Of a DNA stretch of 64,000 bases, positions 54,955 through 62,997 are shown one piece after another. Positions within the stretch are counted from its first letter, which is position 1. Each line of letters starts with the position of its first letter. The DNA is from Phyllobacterium sophorae (lineage in GTDB: Bacteria; Pseudomonadota; Alphaproteobacteria; Rhizobiales; Rhizobiaceae), in the NCBI RefSeq assembly GCF_003010965.1, contig NZ_PGGM01000004.1, forward strand, positions 62,001-126,000, given 5' to 3'. The position numbers were made by a program, and so were the translations under genes. The notes beneath the pieces are model-generated. The model ran no database searches, was not told the origin of the DNA, and saw only the letters and a list, made by a program, of their open reading frames with translations.

Positions 54955-54983
54955 TTGTTAGCGGCATGCGCCGCCGCTTGCAA
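54955..54983 (-). promoter_or_regulatory. trp leader promoter
   Basis: On the minus strand, TTGCAA (54978-54983) and TAACAA (54955-54960) are separated by exactly 17 bases. The -10 element ends eight bases before the trpL ATG, so the transcript should start at or just before that ATG, as reported for leaderless rhizobial trpL. It lies in the 65 bases after the fhs stop. Confidence 0.6.
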
Positions 54984-55011
54984 CAGCAAAAATGCAGCTT
55001 TGGCTCAGCTT

Positions 55012-56691
55012 TCAGAAAAGGCCCTCGATTACCCCGTCGCCGTTCAGGTGGATTCGCTCGGCGGAAGGCGACTTCGGCAGGCCCGGCATAGTCATGATCT
55101 CACCGCAGATTGCCACAATGAATCCGGCGCCGGCAGACAAGCGCACCTCCCGCACATGCACCACATGATTGACCGGCGCGCCGCGCAGGCTTGGGTTCGT
55201 CGAGAATGAATATTGGGTCTTGGCCATGCACACGGGAAGGTTGCCATATCCGGCATCTTCCCACTGGCGCAACTGTTCGCGCACGCTTGCATCGGCATCC
55301 GCTTCGGCACCGCGGTAGATGCGCTTGACGATGGTCTCGATCTTGTCGAACAGCGACAGCTCATCTTCATAAAGCGGTGAAAACTGCGCCGAACCACTTT
55401 CAGCTAAGGCGACAACCTTGTGCGCCAGATCTTCAATGCCAGCTGAGCCTTGCGCCCAGTGCTTGCACAGAATTGCTTCCGCGCCATGCGCCGTGACAAA
55501 CCCCTTCACGGCTGCAATCTCGGCTTCGGTGTCGGCGGTGAAATGATTAATGGCAACGACCACTGGCACGCCGAATTGCCGGACATTTTCCATATGGCGG
55601 CCGAGATTGGCACAGCCGGCTTTGACTGCGGCAATGTTCTCCTGGCCCAGATCATCCTTTGCAACGCCACCATGCATCTTCATGGCGCGCACCGTGGCAA
55701 CAATAACCGCTGCGGCCGGCTTCAGCCCCGCCTTGCGGCATTTGATATCAAAGAATTTCTCTGCACCAAGATCAGCTCCGAAACCCGCTTCTGTCACCAC
55801 ATAATCGGCAAGCTTCAGGGCCGTGGTGGTCGCGACGACTGAATTGCAGCCATGAGCAATATTGGCAAAGGGCCCTCCATGCACAAATGCCGGATTGTTT
55901 TCCAGCGTCTGCACAAGATTGGGCTGCATCGCATCCTTGAGCAGAACGGCCATGGCCCTGTCTGCCTTCAGATCGCGGGCATAAACCGGCGTCTTGTTGA
56001 AGCGGTAGCCGATGATGATTTCGCCCAGCCGTCGTTCCAGATCGCTCAGATCCGTAGCCAGGCAGAGGATCGCCATCACTTCGGAAGCCACCGTGATGTC
56101 GAATCCCGATTCCCGCGGGAAGCCGTTGGCGACGCCGCCAAGGGATGAGGCAATGTCGCGCAGGGCCCGATCGTTCATGTCCATGACACGCCGCCAGGTG
56201 ATGCGGCGCGTGTCGAGATTGAGCTCATTGCCCCAGTAGACATGGTTGTCGATCATCGCCGCGAGCAGATTGTGCGCAGCGGTGACCGCATGGAAGTCAC
56301 CCGTGAAATGCAGGTTGATGTCTTCCATCGGGATCACCTGCGCATAGCCGCCACCTGCGGCGCCACCCTTGGTCCCGAAACAGGGACCGAGCGATGCTTC
56401 TCGAATGCAGACGATTGCCTTTTTGCCGATGCGGTTGAGCCCGTCGCCAAGTCCAACGGTCGTAGTGGTCTTGCCCTCGCCAGCCGGAGTCGGACTGACG
56501 GCCGTCACCAGGATAAGCTTGCCATCCTTGCCGCCCTGCTTCGAGCGAATAAATTCTGCCGAAAGCTTGGCCTTGTCATAACCATAGGGCGCAAGGTGTT
56601 CAGGCGGTATGCCGATTTTTGCGCCGATCTCAAGCACCGGCTTTTTCGCCGCCGAGCGCGCAATCTCAATATCGGATTTGACGATAGCCAT
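55012..56691 (-). CDS. fhs: Formate-tetrahydrofolate ligase
   Basis: A 559-residue enzyme making 10-formyl-THF from formate, THF and ATP for one-carbon metabolism. The P-loop is [14 protein letters not shown] and other hallmarks are [40 protein letters not shown] and [23 protein letters not shown] 56691 has GGGGGAA upstream; ten extra codons to 56721 are excluded. It may run into the trp leader region; a small GC hairpin at 54961 is the only candidate terminator. Confidence 0.96.
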   Translation of the reverse strand: MAIVKSDIEIARSAAKKPVLEIGAKIGIPPEHLAPYGYDKAKLSAEFIRSKQGGKDGKLILVTAVSPTPAGEGKTTTTVGLGDGLNRIGKKAIVCIREASLGPCFGTKGGAAGGGYAQVIPMEDINLHFTGDFHAVTAAHNLLAAMIDNHVYWGNELNLDTRRITWRRVMDMNDRALRDIASSLGGVANGFPRESGFDITVASEVMAILCLATDLSDLERRLGEIIIGYRFNKTPVYARDLKADRAMAVLLKDAMQPNLVQTLENNPAFVHGGPFANIAHGCNSVVATTTALKLADYVVTEAGFGADLGAEKFFDIKCRKAGLKPAAAVIVATVRAMKMHGGVAKDDLGQENIAAVKAGCANLGRHMENVRQFGVPVVVAINHFTADTEAEIAAVKGFVTAHGAEAILCKHWAQGSAGIEDLAHKVVALAESGSAQFSPLYEDELSLFDKIETIVKRIYRGAEADADASVREQLRQWEDAGYGNLPVCMAKTQYSFSTNPSLRGAPVNHVVHVREVRLSAGAGFIVAICGEIMTMPGLPKSPSAERIHLNGDGVIEGLF

Positions 56692-56742
56692 CGACGTTCC
56701 CCCGTATCGGAAGTACGTCAAATAGCATTCTACAAGCCAAAT

Positions 56743-56768
56743 GGGGATAGCCCGAACTGACTATCCCC
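56743..56768 (-). terminator. Stem-loop after putA
   Basis: GGGGATAG (56743-56750) pairs with CTATCCCC (56761-56768), loop ten bases; on the minus strand it is followed by ATTTGG. It lies 25 bases after the putA stop. Confidence 0.55.
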
Positions 56769-56792
56769 AGCTGCAGCGTAATCCGGCAACGC

Positions 56793-59700
56793 CTATTCGC
56801 CCATGGCGATAAGGCTCGCGTTTCCACCTGCAGCGGCCGTGTTGACGGAAACCACCTGCTCCAGCGCAAAGCGCGCCAGATAGGCCGGCCCCCCGGCCTT
56901 TGGCCCGGTGCCGGAAAGGCCCGATCCGCCGAAGGGTTGCGTGCCGACAACCGCGCCGATCGTGTTGCGGTTGACATAGACATTGCCGATATCGAGCCGG
57001 TCGATCACCTTGGTCACCGTGGCTTCGATGCGCGTATGCAGGCCGAAGGTCAGGCCGTAACCCGTCGAGGCAATCTGGTCGAGCACCTTGTCGAGGTCCT
57101 TGGCCTTCCAGCGAACCACATGCAACACGGGACCGAATACCTCGCGTTCCAATGCATCCGGCCGGTTAAGCTCCACGATATGCGGCGCGAAGAACAGGCC
57201 CTCCCTGGGCGCTTCGCCTGCATAGCGCACCTTCTGGCTCTTGCGCATCGCCGCGATGTGGTTCGAGAGCATATCGCGCTGTGCCTCGTCGATGATCGGT
57301 CCGACATCGGTCGAAGGCAGTGCCGGATCGCCAAGGGTAAGTTCCTTTGCTGCTCCCTCGATCATTTCGAGCATGTTGTCCGCGATATCTTCCTGCAGAT
57401 AGAGAATGCGCAGTGCCGAACAGCGTTGCCCCGCCGAACGGAACGCCGACATGACCACGTCATCCGCGACCTGCTCGGACAATGCCGTTGCATCGACGAT
57501 CATCGCATTTAAACCGCCGGTCTCGGCGATCAGCGGGACGATAGGTCCTTTCTTCGCAGCCAATGTCCGGTTGATAGCCCAAGCCGTATCGGTCGAACCG
57601 GTAAAGGCAACGCCGGCAATCTCCGCATGTGACGTCAAGGCCGCGCCAACCGGGCCATCGCCCGGGACATAGAGCACGGCGTCCTTCGGCACCCCGGCTT
57701 GATGCAGGATGCGAATGGCCTCGTAAGCGATGAGCGGTGTCTGCTCCGCGGGCTTGGCCACAACGGTATTACCCGCCGCCAAAGCTGCTGTCACTTGCCC
57801 GAGGAAAATCGCCAGAGGGAAATTCCACGGACTGATGCAAACGAAGGCGCCCCGGCCGCGATGCCGCAGCTTGTTGTCCTCGCCCGTTGGCCCGGGCATG
57901 ACCTTGTCGACCCCAAACTGCCGGCGTGCTTCGGCGGCGTAATAGCGGCAAAAATCAACGGCCTCACGGATTTCGGCGATACCGTCATCGATGGTCTTAC
58001 CGGCTTCGCGCGATAGAAGATCCAGAAGCTGATTGCGATTTTCTTCCAGCAGATCAGCCGCCTTTTCCAGCGCCCGCGCCCGTGTATCCACCGGCAGGCG
58101 CGACCATGAAGCAAAACCCTTGCGGGCAATACCGACAGCCTTTGCAGCTTCATCAGCCGTGGCAAATACGACGGTACCAACAGTTGAACCATTCACCGGC
58201 GAGACGACATTCTGGGGTTTGCCGTGAACCTTTACGCCGTCGATCAACGGAATCGCATTGACGCTGCGCGACGCCTTGGCGATACCACCGAGAAGTGCGG
58301 CCAGTTCCTTGCGATCACCCAGTTCGATACCTGAAGAATTGGTGCGCTTGCCATAGAGCTTCGATGGGAGCGGAATATGCGGATGCCTGTACCCCTTGCC
58401 GTCATTGAGTTTGTCGGCCGGACGGATCAGCAGGTCGGCAATCGGTATATCGATATCGCCCACGACTGAAACGAACGAGGAGTTTGCGCCGTTTTCGAGA
58501 AGGCGCCGCACGAGGTAGGCCAGAAGATCGCGGTAGCCGCCAACCGGCGCGTAGATGCGGCAGGCGATCTTGTCATTTTTTTCGGTGATCTGCTTGTAAA
58601 GGCTTTCGCCCATGCCGTGCAGGCGCTGGAACTCGAAGCCAGTCTTGTCGGCGCCTGCCATTTCCAGAATCATCGCGACTGTCAGCGCATTATGCGTGGC
58701 AAATTGCGGGAATATTCGCGGACGTGCATCGAGCATGCGCTTGGCGCAGGCAAGATAGGAAGCATCGGTCGCGGGTTTGCGGGTAAATACCGGGTAATCG
58801 GCAAGGCCGCGTTCCTGCGCCCGCTTCACCTCAGTATCCCAATAAGCGCCCTTCACCAGCCTGACCATCATCTTGCGGTTGTGGCGTGCGGCGAGCCGGT
58901 CGATATGATCGATCACATCGAGGGCACGCTTCTGATAGGCTTGAATGGCAAGACCGAACCCGTCCCAGCCATCAAGCGAGGGGTCAGCGAAAACCCGGTC
59001 GATCACGTCCAGCGACAGTTCCAGCCGGTCAGCTTCCTCAGCGTCTACAGTGAAGTTGAGATCATAGGATTTTGCCTTCTGCGCTAACGCCAGCAGATCG
59101 GGTACCAGTTCCGCCATGACCTCGTCGTGATGCGTGGCGAGGTAGCGCGGATGCAGCGCCGAGAGTTTGACTGAAATGCCCATGCGATCCGGCAGCTTCT
59201 TGTTGCCAGTCGCACGACCAATGGCGTCAATGGCGTCGGAATAGGATTTGAAGTAGCCGCGCGCGTCCTTGCGGGTGCGGGCACCCTCGCCGAGCATATC
59301 GAAGGAGTGGCGGTAACCCTTGGCCTCGTTGGTGCTGGCCCGCTTGAGCGCATCCTTGATCGTTTCACCAAGGACGAAGTGATGACCAAGATAGCGCATG
59401 GCCTGCTTGGTCGCGGTGCGTACGGTCGGTAGACCAATTCGCTTGACCAGCGAGGAAATGACGCCTTCCGGCGTTTCGCCCGGCTTGATGACCTTTGCCG
59501 AAAGGCCCAAGGCCCAGGCGGATGCCGAGACGAACCATGTGTCACCGCTCGGCTCGTGCTCGGACCAGTGGCCTTGCTTCAGCTTGTCCTCGATCAACTT
59601 GTCCTGCGTTGCGGCATCCGGCACGCGCAGCAGGGCCTCTGCCAAAACCATGAGCGCCAAGCCTTCGCGCGTCGACAGCCCGTATTCGCGCAGGAAGTCT

Positions 59701-59885
59701 TCAACGCCGCCGATGCCGCTCGCTTCCTTGCGGATGGTCGCGATATACTTGCTGGCGCGCGCATCGATGCGGCGATTCATATCCTCCGGAAGGGCAATCG
59801 TCTTCAGCAGCGATGCGACCAGTTGCTGGTCATCGACTGCATAGGGTGCAGAAAAATCATTAGTCGCTGGCAATTGAACGGTCAT
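56793..59885 (-). CDS. putA: Bifunctional proline dehydrogenase/P5C dehydrogenase
   Basis: A 1030-residue enzyme oxidising proline to glutamate. The N-terminal half is the FAD proline dehydrogenase barrel (YNLNFTVDAEEADRLELSLD region, AIQAYQKRALDVIDHIDRLA, MMVRLVKGAYWDTEVKRAQE, RIYAPVGGYRDLLAYLVRRL). The C-terminal half is aldehyde dehydrogenase with the general base Glu (PLIAETGGLNAMIVD) and catalytic Cys in SAGQRCSALRILYLQED. No ribbon-helix-helix DNA-binding domain precedes the barrel, so regulation is by a separate protein. The divergent Lrp-type gene fits PutR. Confidence 0.96.
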   Translation of the reverse strand: MTVQLPATNDFSAPYAVDDQQLVASLLKTIALPEDMNRRIDARASKYIATIRKEASGIGGVEDFLREYGLSTREGLALMVLAEALLRVPDAATQDKLIEDKLKQGHWSEHEPSGDTWFVSASAWALGLSAKVIKPGETPEGVISSLVKRIGLPTVRTATKQAMRYLGHHFVLGETIKDALKRASTNEAKGYRHSFDMLGEGARTRKDARGYFKSYSDAIDAIGRATGNKKLPDRMGISVKLSALHPRYLATHHDEVMAELVPDLLALAQKAKSYDLNFTVDAEEADRLELSLDVIDRVFADPSLDGWDGFGLAIQAYQKRALDVIDHIDRLAARHNRKMMVRLVKGAYWDTEVKRAQERGLADYPVFTRKPATDASYLACAKRMLDARPRIFPQFATHNALTVAMILEMAGADKTGFEFQRLHGMGESLYKQITEKNDKIACRIYAPVGGYRDLLAYLVRRLLENGANSSFVSVVGDIDIPIADLLIRPADKLNDGKGYRHPHIPLPSKLYGKRTNSSGIELGDRKELAALLGGIAKASRSVNAIPLIDGVKVHGKPQNVVSPVNGSTVGTVVFATADEAAKAVGIARKGFASWSRLPVDTRARALEKAADLLEENRNQLLDLLSREAGKTIDDGIAEIREAVDFCRYYAAEARRQFGVDKVMPGPTGEDNKLRHRGRGAFVCISPWNFPLAIFLGQVTAALAAGNTVVAKPAEQTPLIAYEAIRILHQAGVPKDAVLYVPGDGPVGAALTSHAEIAGVAFTGSTDTAWAINRTLAAKKGPIVPLIAETGGLNAMIVDATALSEQVADDVVMSAFRSAGQRCSALRILYLQEDIADNMLEMIEGAAKELTLGDPALPSTDVGPIIDEAQRDMLSNHIAAMRKSQKVRYAGEAPREGLFFAPHIVELNRPDALEREVFGPVLHVVRWKAKDLDKVLDQIASTGYGLTFGLHTRIEATVTKVIDRLDIGNVYVNRNTIGAVVGTQPFGGSGLSGTGPKAGGPAYLARFALEQVVSVNTAAAGGNASLIAMGE

Positions 59886-59977
59886 CAGGCTTCCCCTTAT
59901 TGATTTTTCCCATATAATCTATTCCATATGGTTCTTCTCACCAATGAATGTGAGGGAATTGGCGCAAAAAACTAAGA
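59886..59977. promoter_or_regulatory. putA-putR divergent control region
   Basis: The 92-bp gap contains CCATATGG (59924-59931), a perfect palindrome preceded by CCATATA at 59909-59915, and an inverted repeat CTCAC/GTGAG at 59937-59941 and 59950-59954. Lrp-type regulators often bind such sites. Binding by the divergent regulator is inferred. Confidence 0.45.
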
Positions 59978-60457
59978 ATGGGGAATAATTTAGTGATGAA
60001 GAATCTGGACAGCCTCGATCGCAGGATTTTGCGCGAGCTGCAAAAGGACGGGCGCCTTACCAACACGGAACTTTCCGAACGTATCAGCCTGTCACAAACC
60101 GCAACGACAGAGCGCGTCAAGCGTCTCACCCGTGATGGTTATATCCTTGGCTACACGGCAAAATTGTCGCCTAAAAAGCTTGATCGTGCAATGCTTGTGT
60201 TCGTCGAGATCAAGCTCGACCGGACGACGCCAGACGTCTTTGCGACCTTCGCGGCGGCAACGCGCCGAAATCCGGATGTCATGGAGTGCCATATGGTTGC
60301 TGGCGGTTTCGATTATCTTATCAAGGCGCGTGTCGCCGATATGGAACATTACCGGCGTTTTCTCTCGGACGCACTGCTCTCCCTGCCAGGCGTACGCGAA
60401 TCCCATACCTACGCAGTCATGGAAGAGGTCAAGGAAACGTCGAGCCTGCCGGTGTGA
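59978..60457 (+). CDS. putR: Lrp/AsnC-family regulator of proline catabolism
   Basis: A 159-residue Lrp-type protein. The helix-turn-helix is LTNTELSERISLSQTATTER (recognition helix) after LDSLDRRILRELQKDGR, and the RAM effector domain follows (AMLVFVEIKLDRTTPDVFAT, GGFDYLIKARVADMEHYRRF). It is divergent from putA, the arrangement seen for PutR of Agrobacterium and other Rhizobiales, which activates putA when proline is bound. ATG 59978 or ATG 59996 may be the start. Confidence 0.9.
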   Translation: MGNNLVMKNLDSLDRRILRELQKDGRLTNTELSERISLSQTATTERVKRLTRDGYILGYTAKLSPKKLDRAMLVFVEIKLDRTTPDVFATFAAATRRNPDVMECHMVAGGFDYLIKARVADMEHYRRFLSDALLSLPGVRESHTYAVMEEVKETSSLPV

Positions 60458-60467
60458 CCGGCAGGCT
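60443..60467. terminator. Bidirectional stem-loop between putR and DUF2333 gene
   Basis: AGCCTGCCGG (60443-60452) pairs perfectly with CCGGCAGGCT (60458-60467); the putR stop codon is in the loop. The convergent gene ends at 60481. There is no T run. Confidence 0.55.
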
Positions 60468-60480
60468 GCATTGACGCCGC

Positions 60481-61605
60481 CTACTGCTGCAACACCTGCT
60501 TGATGTCGATCAGGTTCGAGCGAACGCGCAGAATGTAAAAACCCATCGTCGTCAAATGGTTCGGCAACAGCCAGCCGCTCTCCTTGCCATTGGCGATGAT
60601 CCACGGCTTGATATTCAATGCGGCGCGCAGCTGGCCATCCATACCGTCCCAAAGCGGTGTCAGATGTTTTTCCTGCAAGACCTGATTGAAATCGACCTGG
60701 GCCGCATTCATGAGGCCGTAATACGCATAAAGCTGGCCATAGGCGAACCAGAACCGGTCATCGGCGCGGGTATCGAACCAGCCATAATTATTGTTCTCCG
60801 AGCGATCCTTCAGAATGGCCGAGGTCGCGCCGATATCATTGGCAATACGGTCAATGAACTGGATGAGATTATCGGCACGGGCATCGAATATGGCGTTGCA
60901 GTTCTCGAGTTTGGAATTGAAAGTCCGCAAATCCCTGACGGCCGAACGGTAATAGCTCGGCGTCGGCGTTTTTGGTCCGAACGGGTTGACGCCGAAGTAC
61001 CAGGCATCCTCGGTGAACTGCAGATTGCCGCGCGCCTTCTGCAGATCGGCATCGATCTGCGACGTGCCGCGAACGCGGCCGAGCGTATCGACCAGCTCAA
61101 CCGCCGTGCGCCGCACCGCGGAATTGATGCCGCGCTGGAACGACGCCTTGTTATCGAGAAATGGCGTATTGTCCCAGTCGACACCGAAGAAACCGAGTTT
61201 ATAGAGCAGCATGGATGAAATCCACGCATTCTGGTTGACGTTGAAATCCGTCAGATCCGCCGTCACCTCGACAATGGCCGACCGGGCGCAGCTTTTCGCA
61301 GGCGTTCCGGCCGCCTGCGCGGCGACAGGCTCGCCCGCAGGCACATTGCGGTTCTTGAAATCATAGACCGAAATGTAGTCGGGGTTGAAATTGGTCCAAG
61401 CCTGCGTGTTGTAGAAAAAATAGCCGTAGAGGCCGAGCCACACGAGCGCCACTACGCCGAGAACAGCCTTGAGGACAATGCCGCGCTGGCCGTACCAGCT
61501 GCCGAGCCAAAGGAACGGCCACAGAATGATGCCGACCAGAAAGCCGATACCGCGTCCAATGTAATAAAAAATCCGGCTGAAGAAATTGATCACGGGCTCG
61601 AGCAT
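60481..61605 (-). CDS. DUF2333 family membrane protein
   Basis: A 374-residue protein with N-terminal helices (YYIGRGIGFLVGIILWPFLW, LKAVLGVVALVWLGLYGYFF) and a mostly helical periplasmic part (NAWISSMLLYKLGFFGVDWD, DDRFWFAYGQLYAYYGLMNA), ending NHLTTMGFYILRVRSNLIDI. This is the DUF2333 family, of unknown function. ATG 61605 has AAGGAAA upstream. It follows the DUF6638 gene by 105 bases and is probably in one operon with it and the ATPase. Confidence 0.88.
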   Translation of the reverse strand: MLEPVINFFSRIFYYIGRGIGFLVGIILWPFLWLGSWYGQRGIVLKAVLGVVALVWLGLYGYFFYNTQAWTNFNPDYISVYDFKNRNVPAGEPVAAQAAGTPAKSCARSAIVEVTADLTDFNVNQNAWISSMLLYKLGFFGVDWDNTPFLDNKASFQRGINSAVRRTAVELVDTLGRVRGTSQIDADLQKARGNLQFTEDAWYFGVNPFGPKTPTPSYYRSAVRDLRTFNSKLENCNAIFDARADNLIQFIDRIANDIGATSAILKDRSENNNYGWFDTRADDRFWFAYGQLYAYYGLMNAAQVDFNQVLQEKHLTPLWDGMDGQLRAALNIKPWIIANGKESGWLLPNHLTTMGFYILRVRSNLIDIKQVLQQ

Positions 61606-61710
61606 TCTGTTTCCTTCGCTGTTCAAGTCCATAAGGCCGCCTCAGCAGCCCTCTTGGTCATTCACATAGGTTGTTTCGCGAATATCGACAACGTGCCCGC
61701 TATTGATTGT

Positions 61711-62997
61711 TCACTCATTAAATCCATACAACCGCTTCCTTAGCCCTTCCTTGTCGTTCAAATAAATCGTCTTCAGGGTCTCGACGACATGTTGCTGATA
61801 GGGCGGGTTCCAGCTTTCATAGTCCGCAAAAAATCCCGGCTTGTTGAACACATAGCGTGACAGGAAATCCCACGGCACGAAATCGCTGATCAGATGGTTG
61901 ACCAGCCAGGCATCCGGATGGCGGGGCAGCGCGCGGACGACAAGGAACCGGCGCTTGGGATCGATCTCGGCCATGTTGAGCTGCCCGGTCTGGCCGATCT
62001 CGCGCTTGACCGCATTGAGGAACGGCCAGGTGCCGTCATGATTGATCAGGGCGGCATTGGCGTGGATCCATGTCTGCAGCCAGATACGGTCGATATTGGT
62101 CAGGTCCCGTTCGGGTTCCAGTGCCTGGATCAGGTGGCGGATGATCATCTCGCCGCGATTTTCCAGATAGCCGGATTGCTCGATCCATGAGGCGCGCGGC
62201 AATTCGATGCGCGAGGTGGAGGCAAGAAATTGAAAGACCTGCTCGGCATCCTTGATGGAAATATAATTGACTTGCCAGGGGCGTGAACGCCTGAACCCCG
62301 GTGCCGACGGGTCGCCGATAACCGTGGTGGTATTATCGTCGACGAATATATACGTACCGCCGAAATGGCTGGTCCAGAAGGCGCGGTGCCGGAACATGAC
62401 CTTGTCCGGCACCAGCGAATTCTCGCGTATGTCGCCGGTGATCTTGGCGAGTTCCACCATGCGGTTGAGAAGTTCATTGTTGCGCCAGGCGTCCGGCTCG
62501 TTCTCCAGCCGGTCGACCAGCAGCCGCAGTTCCGCGGCCTGCCCCATGACGTTCTCAGCCGAAAGGACCCGGAATTCGACCTGGTTTATCGACAGCAAAT
62601 CCTCGATGTCGCTGACAACCGAAACCGAATCCTCGATCTCGCCGTAGAGCACATCCTTGATCGTCAACGCATTGATCGCCCGGGAATTGCTGGTGAAAAA
62701 CTCATACATCAGCTGCGATGTATTGGAGAATTGTGTGTGCACGACCGGCAGGTCAGCCTGCGCCGGTGTTAGAATGATGAAGCGCCGGTTGACGCCATTT
62801 GGATCCAGGTAGGACGGGTCTTTCAGTTCCTTGGCGATTTCCGGCGAAAAGCCGGTCCGGTCAATGTCGAATTTCTTGAGCTTGGTCGCAGGAAACCCGA
62901 AGGATTTCAGCGCCCGGTTATAGCGCTCGATCAGGTGCGGCTGGTCGACCGTCAGCAAGCGCCCGTAGATCAGATCGTTTTCGTAAAGAAGGTCCAT
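61711..62997 (-). CDS. DUF6638-like protein
   Basis: A 428-residue soluble protein without membrane segments or known catalytic motifs (MDLLYENDLIYGRLLTVDQP, FEVLSAEN-like FRVLSAENVMGQAAELRLLV, HRAFWTSHFGGTYIFVDDNT). I match it to the DUF6638 family by memory of its order next to an AAA ATPase and DUF2333 in Rhizobiales; no function is known. ATG 62997 shares its A with the TGA of the ATPase gene, so translation is coupled. After its stop the frame continues in a segment resembling its own C-terminus. Confidence 0.72.
   Translation of the reverse strand: MDLLYENDLIYGRLLTVDQPHLIERYNRALKSFGFPATKLKKFDIDRTGFSPEIAKELKDPSYLDPNGVNRRFIILTPAQADLPVVHTQFSNTSQLMYEFFTSNSRAINALTIKDVLYGEIEDSVSVVSDIEDLLSINQVEFRVLSAENVMGQAAELRLLVDRLENEPDAWRNNELLNRMVELAKITGDIRENSLVPDKVMFRHRAFWTSHFGGTYIFVDDNTTTVIGDPSAPGFRRSRPWQVNYISIKDAEQVFQFLASTSRIELPRASWIEQSGYLENRGEMIIRHLIQALEPERDLTNIDRIWLQTWIHANAALINHDGTWPFLNAVKREIGQTGQLNMAEIDPKRRFLVVRALPRHPDAWLVNHLISDFVPWDFLSRYVFNKPGFFADYESWNPPYQQHVVETLKTIYLNDKEGLRKRLYGFNE

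Noticed and set aside
54961-54975. GC hairpin after fhs as a strong terminator
   Set aside because: GCGGC/GCCGC with no T run and overlapping the inferred trp promoter spacer; too weak to list as a terminator.
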